A stretch of DNA of 64,000 nt. Origin: JBGPGW01 sp046349515. GTDB taxonomy: Bacteria; Pseudomonadota; Alphaproteobacteria; CADEGL01. Shown here piece after piece: positions 35,737 to 45,511 of the stretch. The stretch spans positions 219,429 through 283,428 of the forward strand of contig JAXMCE010000004.1 of the NCBI GenBank assembly GCA_046349515.1, read 5' to 3'. Each line of letters opens with the position of its first letter. Position 1 is the first letter of the stretch. The notes under the pieces were generated by a model, which was not told the origin of the DNA, made no database searches, and saw only the letters and a program-made list of their open reading frames with translations. The position numbers and the translations under genes were made by a program.

Positions 35737-36987
35737 TTACCGCTTCCGCGGAGAGGCCTTGCGACGCGATCTCTTGCCGGCCGCGCCGGCGCGCGCGGCA
35801 CTCCGGGCCCGCGAGGCCCGAACCGGCACGACGTCGAGCTCGCAATCACCACCGCCGACGAGCATCTTGAGGCCAGTCCGAGTCATCTCGTAGGTGCCGC
35901 CCTGCATCGTGCCGATCCCCTCGTCGACGAGTTCGAGGCAAGCGTGGAGCACGAACACCATGCCGGGCTCGAGCGTGTTCTTGAACCCGCGGCTAATCTG
36001 AAGGCTCTCGAGCCAAATGGGCGGGAATGCGATTCCGATGCCGTAGCCGAAGCGCATCATGGCCGTGTGTTCGAGCCCTTCGCGCCGCAAAGGCACATAG
36101 GATGCTTCCTCGACATCGTGGACCGATGCGCCGGGACGGATCGCCTTGAGGCCGGCCGTGAGTGATTCGCGGGTCAAGCGATAGATGTCGCGCGCGCGCG
36201 CCGAGGGCTGCCCCAGGGCCATCGTGTGGAGCGCCACCGCGTGATAGCGGTGCGAGACGCCGGCGAATTCCACATGGACAAGGTCACGGGGGCGGATCTT
36301 CCGTTCCCGCGGCGTGCCATGTCCGCCGGGGCTTCGCGGCCCGCTGGTCAGCTCCGTCGGGATCGACCAATAGTCGCCGCCGGCATGCCGCATGGCGCCT
36401 TCGAGAGCGGCCGCCAGCTCGATCTCCGTGACCCCGGGCTTCAAGGCCTTTCTCGCCGCCGCGAGGCCGAGATTGGCGTAACGAGCCGCTTCGCGAAGAT
36501 ACGCAAGCTCGCCGGCGCTCTTGATGTGGCGAAGATCGCCCAAGAGAACCGTCGCATCCTCCAATCGTGCGGGCAGCAGTGCTTCGGCGAGTTCTTTCCC
36601 GAACGCATAGGGAATGGCAAAGGACTGCAGCTCGATCGCGACTCGCCCGCCCTTCAACCCCTTCTCGCGCGCGATCGCCGCGATGCGCTCGGCCGCGTTC
36701 TCCTGGTGCAAATAGTAGGTTCGGATGTCCTTGATCCAACTCGTCTCGCGCGGCAGCAGCTCATCGACGTTGCGGACGAGAAGCGTCGGCTCCCCGCCAT
36801 CGGTCATGAAGACCAAGGCCTGCGGACTGTTGGACGCGACCCAGGAATCGTACCCGCCAAGGTAATAGAGATCTTCGGGCGCCACGGCGATGCAACAGTC
36901 GATCCCGGCCTTCCTTAGCGCGGCGCGCGCACGGGCGAGTCGGCTTCGATACTCGGATTCCGAAAAGGCGGCATAGGTTGGCTTCAT
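35737..36987 (-). CDS. M24 (creatinase/prolidase-like) family protein, metal ligands not conserved
   Basis: 416 aa. N-terminal creatinase domain (1-150), then a pita-bread catalytic domain. In metal-dependent members two Asp lie in a DxGxxxxGYxSDxTRT strand; here it reads HVEFAGVSHRYHAVALHTM, with Glu240 and His249/Ala250 at those places, and the C-terminal Glu pair is only partly kept (GGTYEMTRTG). This resembles creatinase, which works without metal, rather than Xaa-Pro aminopeptidase. The C-terminus has a Lys/Arg-rich tail (GKRSRRKASPRKR). Likely cleaves a C-N bond of a small guanidino or proline-like compound. Start ATG 36987; divergent from an SDR gene. Confidence 0.82.
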   Translation of the reverse strand: MKPTYAAFSESEYRSRLARARAALRKAGIDCCIAVAPEDLYYLGGYDSWVASNSPQALVFMTDGGEPTLLVRNVDELLPRETSWIKDIRTYYLHQENAAERIAAIAREKGLKGGRVAIELQSFAIPYAFGKELAEALLPARLEDATVLLGDLRHIKSAGELAYLREAARYANLGLAAARKALKPGVTEIELAAALEGAMRHAGGDYWSIPTELTSGPRSPGGHGTPRERKIRPRDLVHVEFAGVSHRYHAVALHTMALGQPSARARDIYRLTRESLTAGLKAIRPGASVHDVEEASYVPLRREGLEHTAMMRFGYGIGIAFPPIWLESLQISRGFKNTLEPGMVFVLHACLELVDEGIGTMQGGTYEMTRTGLKMLVGGGDCELDVVPVRASRARSAARAGAAGKRSRRKASPRKR

Positions 36988-37165
36988 GGCGGATCCCCCG
37001 GTTGCGCGTCCGACCGGCCCGGCCTCGTGCGCCGAACAGGCCCTCGCGCGCAATTGTGCACGGGCTGGGCACACTTGCCAAAGGCGTTCGTCCAGCCGGG
37101 ACCGATTGCAACCGAGGCCGGGGTGGCTCCACAATCGAGGCCGTCACGTACGGGTGGGGACCGGC

Positions 37166-37948
37166 ATGGACCTGGAACTGAGGGGAAAACGCGCGCTCGT
37201 GACGGGCGCGAGCAAGGGCATCGGACGAGCCGTGGCCGAGGTCCTCGCCGACGAGGGCTGCGATCTCGATCTCGTGGCGCGGGGTCAGGGGGAACTCGAG
37301 ACCCTGGCCAGCCGGCTCACAACCAGCAATGGTGTCCGTGCGCGGGCTCATGTCGCTGATCTGTCGCGACCGGCCGACCAACAGGCCCTCGCGGAGGCCT
37401 GCGCGGGCGTCGACATCCTCGTCAACAACGCCGGCGCCATACCAGGCGGCGAGATCGACGACATCAACGAAGAGCGCTGGCGTCAGGCCTGGGACCTGAA
37501 GGTCTTCGGCTACATCAACCTCACGCGTTCGCTCCTTGCCTCGATGAAGGCGCGAGGCCGCGGCGTCATCATCAACATCATCGGCAGTGCCGGCGAACGG
37601 ATGGCACCGGGCTACATCGCCGGCAGCAGCGGCAATGCCGCCCTCATGGCCTTCACGCGAGCGCTTGGCGCGCGCTCGACCGATTTCGGCATCCGCGTGG
37701 TCGGCATCAATCCGGGGCTGACCGCGACCGATCGCGCCGTGTTTCTCCTCCGGCAGCGCAGCGAGAAGATGTTCGGCACGCCCGAACGCTGGCGCGACTG
37801 TCTCAAGGAGATGAATCTGCCATTCGGACGCATGGGCGAAGCGCGTGAGGTCGCCGATCTCGCGGCGTTCCTTGCCTCGCCCCGCGCGAGCTACATGAGC
37901 GGCACGGTCGTGACCATCGACGGCGGTGCGGTCAACCGCAACCTGTGA
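37166..37948 (+). CDS. Short-chain dehydrogenase/reductase-fold protein, YxxxK not conserved
   Basis: 260 aa. Cofactor loop VTGASKGIGRA and LVNNAGA are intact, as is the end VVTIDGGAVN. The catalytic stretch reads APGYIAGSSGNAALMAF: aligned on NAAL, the Lys position is Asn157 and the Tyr position Gly153, with a Tyr150 three residues early. So it may use another geometry or be inactive as a dehydrogenase. ATG 37166 gives the normal family start; 178 bp separate it from the divergent M24 gene. Convergent with the giant adhesin gene. Confidence 0.85.
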   Translation: MDLELRGKRALVTGASKGIGRAVAEVLADEGCDLDLVARGQGELETLASRLTTSNGVRARAHVADLSRPADQQALAEACAGVDILVNNAGAIPGGEIDDINEERWRQAWDLKVFGYINLTRSLLASMKARGRGVIINIIGSAGERMAPGYIAGSSGNAALMAFTRALGARSTDFGIRVVGINPGLTATDRAVFLLRQRSEKMFGTPERWRDCLKEMNLPFGRMGEAREVADLAAFLASPRASYMSGTVVTIDGGAVNRNL

Positions 37949-37975
37949 TCGCGCGAGCCTTCCCGCGCGCCGCCG

Positions 37976-40900
37976 TCAGATCGTGAAGTCGAGCGCGCCC
38001 AGCTCCGATTTCTGCACGTGCATGAGCGTCACGCTGTCGTTGGCATCGAGGTGAATGACCACGTTGCCGGCGACATCGGACGCGGACGCCATGACCGCAT
38101 TGAAATCCGCGAAGTGGTAGGCCGACACGTCGATCTTGTCGCCGCCGACGGCGTTGAAATCCTCGACACGATCATTGCCGTCACCGACACCGAAGACGAA
38201 GACGTCGTCGCCCCCTCCGCCCTTGAGCGTGTCGTCACCCGCGCCGCCGGTGAGGGTGTCGTTACCCGATCCGCCGTTGAGGAAGTCGGCCCCCGCACCG
38301 CCGATGAGCGTGTCGTTGCCCTGGGCGCCGAACAGCACGTCATTGTTGGCGGTCCCGACGAGCGTGTCGTCGCCCGCGCCGCCGAGCTGGTCGACGGAGG
38401 CGGAGAAATTCCCGCCGTAGATGACGTAGGCCTCGCCGGTCCCGCCGCTGTGGGCGGACGAGCCGAGGATGATGTCATCGAATCCATCGCCGTTGACGTC
38501 TCCGGCGTTGTTGACCTGCGAGCCCAAGCGGTCACCCGCCGCGGCTCCGTTCACCATGAAGCCGTCATGCTCATCAAGTCCCAGGGCCAAGTCGATCGCG
38601 GTACCGAGGCCGGCCGCCTTGCCGTAAATGACGAAGACGCGCCCCGCATCGGCGACGCCGTTGGGGTCGGCCGAAGGCGCGCCGATGACGATGTCGTCGA
38701 TGCCGTCGCCGTTGAAGTCGCCGGCGGCGCCGACGCTGAAGCCGAGATTGTCGCCCGCATGCGCGCCGTGGATGGTGATGCCGTTCGCGCCATTGAGGGC
38801 GCCGAGCGAGCTGCTCGCGGCAAAGGTGCCCGAATGGCCGAAGACCACGTAAACATCGCCCGCATCGGCGCGTCCAAGCGCATCGGCCTGGGCCGCACCG
38901 ACCACGACGTCGGCGAAGCCGTCGTGGTTGAAGTCGCCGGCCGTGCTGACCGAGTGGCCCGCGGCATCGCTCGCCGCCGCACCCTCGAGGGTGAAGCCCT
39001 TGGTGCCATCGAGGAACGAGCTGTTGAGCGTAGCGCTCGCGGCATGCGTGCCGCCAAGGCCGTTGTCCGAGCCGAAGATGATATAGGCGGCTCCCGCCTC
39101 GCCTTTGCCACCCGGGTCGGCGCCGCTCGCTCCGACGATCATGTCGTCATGGCCGTCGCCGTTCACGTCGCCGGCCGCGCGCACCCACTCGCCGGAATTG
39201 TCGAGGCTCACGACGCCGCTGAGGAGGAAGCCGTTGGAGCCATTGAGGCCGCTCGTGTTGATGTTGACGGCGAAGCCTGAGGCCTTGCCGAACACCACAT
39301 AGGTATGCCCCTGGTTGAAGCCGCCGGACGAATCGCCGAACTTCTCGCCGAAGGCGACATCGTCGTAGCCATCGCCGTTGAAGTCGCCGACCGTATAGAC
39401 GGACTGGCCGAGGAAGCTGTTGGTGCTTGCTTCGCTGAGCGAGAAGCCGTTGCTGCCGTTGAGCGCCGAGGCATCGATCGTGCCGCCGGCGGGACCCACG
39501 CTCGAGCCGAAGATCTCGTAGCCCTTGCCCGTGCCCGGGCTGCCCGCGAGCGGCGCCGTGCCCGCCACATCGGCATAGCCGTCATGATTCACGTCGCCGG
39601 CGTAGCCGACCGCGGTGCCGAACTGGCTGCCCGTGGCGCCGATGATCCTGAAGCCGGTCGCCGAACTCAACGTCGAAAGGTCGACTGCCGAACCGCTGGC
39701 CTTGCCGTAGACGACATAGGCCGCGCCGGCATCGGTCCGCCCGATCGGATCGGCCGTGCTGGCACCGACCAAGACATCGGCGAAGCCGTCGCCATTGATG
39801 TCGCCGGCCGTACTCACGCTGCCGCCGAGACCGTCGCCCGCCCCAGCCGCCGTGATCTTGAAGCCGCTCGAGCCGTTGAGGTTGGACAGGCTGAGTTCGT
39901 TCTCGATCACGTTGATGAGATTGATGGTGAACGTGGCTGAGCTCGTCACCGTGCCGTCGCTGGCCCCGACCGTGATCGTGTGGCTCGTCGCCGCCTCATA
40001 GTCGAGCTTGGCGCCAGCCGCGACGCTGACGACGCCCGACACGGCGTCGATCGCGAAACGTCCGCCCGCATTGTCGATGAGGCTGTAGGTCAAGGCGCCG
40101 CCCGACGGATCGATCGAATGGGCGGTCAGGCCCACGAGCGTACCGGGCACGGAGTTCTCGAGGATCGCATTGGCGAGCGGATTGGTGTCGGCGGGCGCAG
40201 ACGGCGCCGCATTGACGACGCCGATGGTGAAGGCCGCGCTGCTTTCCAGATGGCCATCGGTCGCCTGGACGATGATGGTGTGCGACTTGGCCGTCTCGTA
40301 GTCGAGCAGCGCGCCGTTCGCGACGGTCACGACGCCCGTCGATGCGTTGATGGCGAAACGCCCACTCGCGTCGTCGAGGAGGCTATACGTCACGGTGCCG
40401 CCGGCGGGATCGAGCGCCGCAAGATGGAGGCCCACAGCCGTGCCCGCGCCAACCCCTTCCGGCACGAGGTTGGACGACGCATCGATATCCACCACTGCGG
40501 AAGGCGGCGCATTCGCGACGTTGATCGTGAAATTGCTGGTCGTCGTGAAGAAGCCATCCGTCGCCGCGACGGTGATCGCGTGACTCGCGGCGTCTTCGAA
40601 ATTGAGCACCGCACCCTCGGCGACGCTCACGACACCCGTAAGCGCATCGATGACGAAGCGGCCATCGGCGTCGTTCTGGAGGCTGTAGGTGACTGTCGAA
40701 TCCGTGTCGACATCGGTCGCGTGCGCCGTGATGCCGACGAGCGTACCGCCCGTCGAACCTTCGAGGACGACGTTGGCGGTGGCGTTCACATCGACCGGTG
40801 CCAGAGGCGCATCCGGAACCGGCGCCACGTCGATGTGAATCGTGTCGCTCGTGCTCGCCGTATCGCCGTTCGAGACCTCGCGCGAGATGGCGACGATCGT

Positions 40901-43900
40901 GAGATCGAAGGAGCCGTTGGCGTTGGGCGGCGGCGTAAAGGTCAGACCGTCGATCTGCTGCGGCGCCAAGGTCCAGCTTCCATCGCCATTGTCAGTACCG
41001 GCCGAGAGCAGGGCGCCCTGCGGCACGCCTTCAATGCGGATCGAAAGGGTCTCCGAACCGTCGGTATCGACCTTGTCCACGTTGAAGACGAGGGGGATCG
41101 CCGTGTCTTCGTCACCCGAAGCAGGACCCGCGATGGTCAGAATAGGTGCATCCGCCACAGCATCGACGACGACGTTGATGGTCGCACTCGTCGATGCGGT
41201 CGAGCCATCCGCTTCCGTCGTAGTCGCCGTGACAGTGAGCGAGAAGTCGCTGTCCGAGTTGGGCGCGGACGTTACCGTGAGACCCGGAAGATCCGAGGCG
41301 CCGAGAATCCAGGTGCCGCCACCGATGTCGGTGCCGGCCGACAAAGTCGCTCCATCCGGCACGCCCGAGATCGTCACCGCCTGGAAGGTATCCGTGGCGG
41401 CAGGGTCGCCCAGCGCCGCGCTGATGTTGAGCGCGATCGGCGAATCCTCGCCCCCGCTCACCACGGGCGGCACGACGACGACCGGCGGATCGGCGACGGG
41501 GCTCACGCTGATCGCGAAAGCGGACGTCGATTCCGCCGTCGCGCCCGTGCTCAGCTCCATCGAGGTCGCGGTAACGAAGAGGGAAAGCTCACCATTGAAG
41601 TTCGCAGCAGGTGTAAATGTGAGACCTGGAAGGTCCGAGGCCTGGAGCGTCCAGGTCCCATCGCCGTTGTCCGTTCCGGCCGACAGAGTCGCGCCCGCGG
41701 GAATGCCCGCGATCGTCACGCCGGTCAGGACTTCCGAACCGTCCGTGTCGACCAGGGCCGCGTTGATTTCCAGGTGCACGGGCGTGTCTTCGGCGGTCGT
41801 CGCGTTCGCGGCCGTGAGCGTCGGCGCATCGACGACGTCGTCGACCCGCACGTTGAGCGTCGCGACCGTTTCGGCGACGGAACCGTTCTCGGTCTCCGAC
41901 GACACGACGCTCACATGGAGGGTGATGTCATTGCCGCTGTTTTCCGGCGGCGTGAGCTCGAGCCCCGCGAGCTGATCGATCGTGAGAGTCCAGCTGCCGT
42001 CGGCGTTGTGCGTGCCGGCGGACAAAGTGGCGCCTGCCGGCAATCCCGTGATCGTGACGGCGCCGAGGGTTTCCGAGCCGTCCACGTCGGAGAGCGCCGC
42101 CGCGATATCGAGCGGGATCGCGCTGTCCTCGTTGCCAAAGGTGTCCGAAACCGTGAGACCCGGCGCGTCCGCGACGGCATCCACGGTGACATTGAGCGTC
42201 GTCGTCGTTGAGGCGGTCGAGCCGTTCGACGGCTCGATCGACGTCGCCGTGATCGTGAGAGAGAAGTCGTCCGCGCTGTCGTGGGCCGGCGTGATGGTCA
42301 GGCCGCCGAGCTGGCCGGGCGATAGGGTCCACGACCCATCGCCGTTGTCGGTGCCGGCCGACAAGACGGCTCCCGACGGCACGCCGGCGATCGTGATGGA
42401 GTCGATCGTCTCGGTCGCTCCAGGCCCGCCGAGCGCCGCGGTCACGTTCAGCGCGATGGCCGAATCCTCATCGCCGCGCGCATTCTCGACCGTCACACCC
42501 GGCACGTCGGCCACGGCTTCGATGCCGATATGGACGACCACCGTGCTCGTCGCGAACGAGCCGTTCGAGGCTTCGGTCGACGAGACAGAGATGCTGAGCG
42601 TGATGGGATCGACCTGATCGGGCGCGGGGGTGATCGCGAGCCCTGCGAGCTGGTCGGTACCGACGGTCCAGGTTCCGTCGCCATTGTCCGTGCCGGCCGA
42701 TAGCACGGCGCCCGCCGGAACGCCGGCGATCGTGATGGGCGACAGCGTCTCCGAGCCGTCCGTATCGGCGAGGCCCGCGTGAATCGTGATGGGGATCGCC
42801 GTGTCCTCGAGTCCGCCCGACGTGGTGGCGGACAGAAGCGGCTGATCCGCTTCGGCATTGACGGCGACGTTGATGGTCGCCTGAGCATTCGCTGTGCTGC
42901 CGCCCTCTGTCTCCGTGGCGGTCGCGGTGACGAGCAGAGAGAACGCGCCGCTCGCGTTCGCGGCAGGAAGAAGATGGAGACCCTGAAGCTGATCGGCCGT
43001 CAAGGTCCAGCTTCCATCGCCATTGTCCGTGCCAGCCGAAAGCACCGCCCCATTCGGCACGCCGGCAATCGTCACGGAAAGAATCTCGGAGCCGTCGGTG
43101 TCCGTAAGGGCTGCGCCGATGTCGAGCGGGATCGCGCTGTCCTCCGCGCCCACGGCATCGGTCGCCGCGAGCGTCGGCGTGTCCGCCGTGGGCGTCACGT
43201 CGATCGCGATCGTTCCGGCCGAGGTCGCGGTCGCGCCCGTCAAGCTGTCGGTCGCGGTCGCGGTCACGGAGAGGGTGAAGTCCGCGCTCGAATCCTGCGC
43301 CGGCGTGATGGTCAATCCGCCGAGCTGGTCGGGCGACAAGGTCCATGACCCGTCGCCATTGTCCGTGCCGGCGGAGAGAACGGCGCCGTCCGGAACGCCG
43401 GCGATCGTCACCGAAAGGAGTTCGCCACCGTAGGAAGCGCCGCTCGTGACGTCGATCGCGATGGGAATCGCCGAATCCTCACCGCCCGCGGCATCGGCAA
43501 CGATCAAGGACGGAGTCTCCGGCGTCGAATCGATCGTCACGGCCAGACTCTTCTCGGTCGTGGCCACAGACCCGTTGGACGACTCCGTCGAGGTCGCCGA
43601 GATCGTGAGGGTGAAGCCCTCGAAAAGGCCTGCCGGCGGCGTGAGGGTCAGGCCGCCGAGCGCGGTCGGATCGACCGTCCAGCTCCCGTCGCCATTGTCG
43701 GTGCCAGCCGAAAGAATCGCGCCGGCTGGCACGCCGCTGATCGTGATGGCAGAGAGCGATTCAGAGCCGTCGGTGTCGGCGAGCGCCGCGGAAACGTCGA
43801 GATGGATAGCCTCGCCCGGACGCACTGTCGTGTCGTGCACGCCGATCTCCGGCGCATCGGCGACCGCGTTGATCGTGAGGTTCACCGTCGCGGTCGCGAA

Positions 43901-45511
43901 GCCCCCCTTTCCGTCCGAGACCATATAGGTGAAGCTGTCGGTCCCTTCGTAGTTCGAATCCGCGACGTAATCGAGCGACCCATCGGCCTCGACGAGAACG
44001 GTTCCATGCTGTGCGCCGAAGGCGCTCACGACCGAAATGGCGTCGCCAACGTCGATGTCGCCGTCATTCATCAGAACAGGCAGCGTGAGGGACGCATCCT
44101 CGTTGAGGACAAAGGAGTCGGCGCCCGCCGTGGGATCGTCATTGCTGCCGGTCAGGACCACGGTGAACGTCTCAGGAGCGGCGCCATCGCCGACCTGATA
44201 GGTGAAGGTATCGACGACGACCTGGCCCGCCGCGAGGCTCTGGACCGCCGAGGAGCCATTGGCGAGCGCGTAGTCGTAGCTGCCGTCCCCCGCAAGCGTC
44301 AGCGTGCCGTAGGCACCCGCGAACGCGCCTGGATTCGCCACGAACAAGCCATCCGGATCCGCATCATTGGCGAGCACGTTCCCCGTCGCATGGAGGGTCC
44401 CGTCCTCGGATAGGGCGGCGAAGTCGTTCACGACCGTCGTCGGATCGTCACGGCCTTCGATCGAAAAGTTCAGGTGCGAAGCGGTGGCCGCGATGCCATC
44501 GCTCGCCGCGTAGTCGAACGAGTCGGTGACGATCTGCCCCTGATGGAGCGCCTGTACCGCCGCCGACGCATTGTCGAGCGCGTAGCTGTAGGAACCATCC
44601 GCATCAACCGTCAGCGTGCCGTAACTGCCGACATAAGTTCCTGGCGCGGCGACATGGAGTGTCGTGCCCGCATCAATGTCCGAGTCATTGGCGAGGACGT
44701 TGCCCGTGACAGGCTCAGTCGAATCCTCGAACGTCTGGCCCGCGTCGGCCTTGGCCACAGGCCCGTCATTCGCGCCCGTGACGGTCACATCGATTGATGA
44801 CGGCGTGCTGGCGATGCCGTCCGTCACGTTGAAGTTGAACGTGTCGACGACCTTCTGGCCTTCGTTCAACGCCTGGGCATTCGCGTTGAGGGCGTAGCTG
44901 TAGGAACCGTCGGCGGCGAGCGTGAGGGTGCCGTAGGCCCCGGCAAAAGTGCCGGGCGCTGTCACGTGGAGCACAGTGCCAGCATCAATATCCGAGTCGT
45001 TGGCCAGCACATTGCCGGCGAGAGGCGCGGCCGCGTCTTCACTGACGGTTACTTTGTCAGTGGTCGCGACAGGGCCGTCATTGGCACCGGTAACGGCGAC
45101 GTCGATGGAGGACGGCGTAGTCGCCGTGCCGTCCGTCACGTTGAAGTTGAACGTGTCGACGGCCTTCTGGCCTTCGTTCAGTGTCTGGGCGTTCGCATTG
45201 AGGGCGTAGCTGTAGCTACCGTCGGCGGCGAGCGTGAGGGTGCCGTAGGTCCCGGCAAAGGTGCCGGGCGCCGCCACATGGAGCACGGCGCCCGCATCGA
45301 CGTCCGAATCGTTCGCGAGCACGTTGCCCGTGACAGGCGAGGCCGCGTCTTCATTGATGGTTACTTTGTCAGTGGTCGCGGCAGGGCCGTCATTGGCACC
45401 GGTAACGGTGACGTCGATGGAGGACGGCGTAGTCGCCGTGCCGTCCGTCACGTTGAAGTTGAACGTGTCGACGACCTTCTGGCCTTCGTTCGCGAGTCCG
45501 GGCATTCGCAT
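37976..45511 (-). CDS. Giant RTX/VCBS adhesin, C-terminal part (reading frame broken upstream)
   Basis: 2,511 codons open, forming most of a type I secreted surface protein. Order from its N-terminal side: VCBS repeats ([19 protein letters not shown]), one tandem-95/cadherin-like repeat, nine Ig-like repeats of about 100 aa (GVPxGAxLSAGTDNGDGSWT), three cadherin-like repeats (VTYSLxDxAxGRFxIxxxTGVV), seven FG-GAP repeats, and calcium-binding RTX nonapeptides (GGAGDDTLVG type) before an uncleaved C-terminal secretion signal. Not an independent gene: its apparent start lies inside a VCBS repeat and continues the reading frame of 45529-47118 after two indels. No type I secretion genes are in the window. 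Confidence 0.85.
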   Translation of the reverse strand: MRMPGLANEGQKVVDTFNFNVTDGTATTPSSIDVTVTGANDGPAATTDKVTINEDAASPVTGNVLANDSDVDAGAVLHVAAPGTFAGTYGTLTLAADGSYSYALNANAQTLNEGQKAVDTFNFNVTDGTATTPSSIDVAVTGANDGPVATTDKVTVSEDAAAPLAGNVLANDSDIDAGTVLHVTAPGTFAGAYGTLTLAADGSYSYALNANAQALNEGQKVVDTFNFNVTDGIASTPSSIDVTVTGANDGPVAKADAGQTFEDSTEPVTGNVLANDSDIDAGTTLHVAAPGTYVGSYGTLTVDADGSYSYALDNASAAVQALHQGQIVTDSFDYAASDGIAATASHLNFSIEGRDDPTTVVNDFAALSEDGTLHATGNVLANDADPDGLFVANPGAFAGAYGTLTLAGDGSYDYALANGSSAVQSLAAGQVVVDTFTYQVGDGAAPETFTVVLTGSNDDPTAGADSFVLNEDASLTLPVLMNDGDIDVGDAISVVSAFGAQHGTVLVEADGSLDYVADSNYEGTDSFTYMVSDGKGGFATATVNLTINAVADAPEIGVHDTTVRPGEAIHLDVSAALADTDGSESLSAITISGVPAGAILSAGTDNGDGSWTVDPTALGGLTLTPPAGLFEGFTLTISATSTESSNGSVATTEKSLAVTIDSTPETPSLIVADAAGGEDSAIPIAIDVTSGASYGGELLSVTIAGVPDGAVLSAGTDNGDGSWTLSPDQLGGLTITPAQDSSADFTLSVTATATDSLTGATATSAGTIAIDVTPTADTPTLAATDAVGAEDSAIPLDIGAALTDTDGSEILSVTIAGVPNGAVLSAGTDNGDGSWTLTADQLQGLHLLPAANASGAFSLLVTATATETEGGSTANAQATINVAVNAEADQPLLSATTSGGLEDTAIPITIHAGLADTDGSETLSPITIAGVPAGAVLSAGTDNGDGTWTVGTDQLAGLAITPAPDQVDPITLSISVSSTEASNGSFATSTVVVHIGIEAVADVPGVTVENARGDEDSAIALNVTAALGGPGATETIDSITIAGVPSGAVLSAGTDNGDGSWTLSPGQLGGLTITPAHDSADDFSLTITATSIEPSNGSTASTTTTLNVTVDAVADAPGLTVSDTFGNEDSAIPLDIAAALSDVDGSETLGAVTITGLPAGATLSAGTHNADGSWTLTIDQLAGLELTPPENSGNDITLHVSVVSSETENGSVAETVATLNVRVDDVVDAPTLTAANATTAEDTPVHLEINAALVDTDGSEVLTGVTIAGIPAGATLSAGTDNGDGTWTLQASDLPGLTFTPAANFNGELSLFVTATSMELSTGATAESTSAFAISVSPVADPPVVVVPPVVSGGEDSPIALNISAALGDPAATDTFQAVTISGVPDGATLSAGTDIGGGTWILGASDLPGLTVTSAPNSDSDFSLTVTATTTEADGSTASTSATINVVVDAVADAPILTIAGPASGDEDTAIPLVFNVDKVDTDGSETLSIRIEGVPQGALLSAGTDNGDGSWTLAPQQIDGLTFTPPPNANGSFDLTIVAISREVSNGDTASTSDTIHIDVAPVPDAPLAPVDVNATANVVLEGSTGGTLVGITAHATDVDTDSTVTYSLQNDADGRFVIDALTGVVSVAEGAVLNFEDAASHAITVAATDGFFTTTSNFTINVANAPPSAVVDIDASSNLVPEGVGAGTAVGLHLAALDPAGGTVTYSLLDDASGRFAINASTGVVTVANGALLDYETAKSHTIIVQATDGHLESSAAFTIGVVNAAPSAPADTNPLANAILENSVPGTLVGLTAHSIDPSGGALTYSLIDNAGGRFAIDAVSGVVSVAAGAKLDYEAATSHTITVGASDGTVTSSATFTINLINVIENELSLSNLNGSSGFKITAAGAGDGLGGSVSTAGDINGDGFADVLVGASTADPIGRTDAGAAYVVYGKASGSAVDLSTLSSATGFRIIGATGSQFGTAVGYAGDVNHDGYADVAGTAPLAGSPGTGKGYEIFGSSVGPAGGTIDASALNGSNGFSLSEASTNSFLGQSVYTVGDFNGDGYDDVAFGEKFGDSSGGFNQGHTYVVFGKASGFAVNINTSGLNGSNGFLLSGVVSLDNSGEWVRAAGDVNGDGHDDMIVGASGADPGGKGEAGAAYIIFGSDNGLGGTHAASATLNSSFLDGTKGFTLEGAAASDAAGHSVSTAGDFNHDGFADVVVGAAQADALGRADAGDVYVVFGHSGTFAASSSLGALNGANGITIHGAHAGDNLGFSVGAAGDFNGDGIDDIVIGAPSADPNGVADAGRVFVIYGKAAGLGTAIDLALGLDEHDGFMVNGAAAGDRLGSQVNNAGDVNGDGFDDIILGSSAHSGGTGEAYVIYGGNFSASVDQLGGAGDDTLVGTANNDVLFGAQGNDTLIGGAGADFLNGGSGNDTLTGGAGDDTLKGGGGDDVFVFGVGDGNDRVEDFNAVGGDKIDVSAYHFADFNAVMASASDVAGNVVIHLDANDSVTLMHVQKSELGALDFTI
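38420..39910 (-). repeat. Seven FG-GAP (integrin-alpha-type) repeats, probable beta-propeller
   Basis: Seven units of about 65-70 aa, each with GxxVxxAGDxNxDGxxDxxxG, for example GDINGDGFADVLVGA and GDFNGDGIDDIVIGA. The Asp/Asn pattern is a calcium loop and seven units fit one complete seven-bladed propeller. It lies between three cadherin-like repeats (39910-40830) and the C-terminal RTX array (about 38180-38420), where a ligand-binding head would be expected. Confidence 0.82.
40830..43870 (-). repeat. Nine Ig-like repeats of the adhesin stalk
   Basis: Nine units of about 300-330 nt, each with DTDGSExL, a GVPxGAxLSAGTDNGDGSWTL core, xxQLxGLTxTP and a FxLxVTATxTE strand. The repeats are more diverged in DNA than the VCBS units, indicating older duplications. 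They form the extended shaft between the VCBS region and the cadherin-like repeats. Confidence 0.82.
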
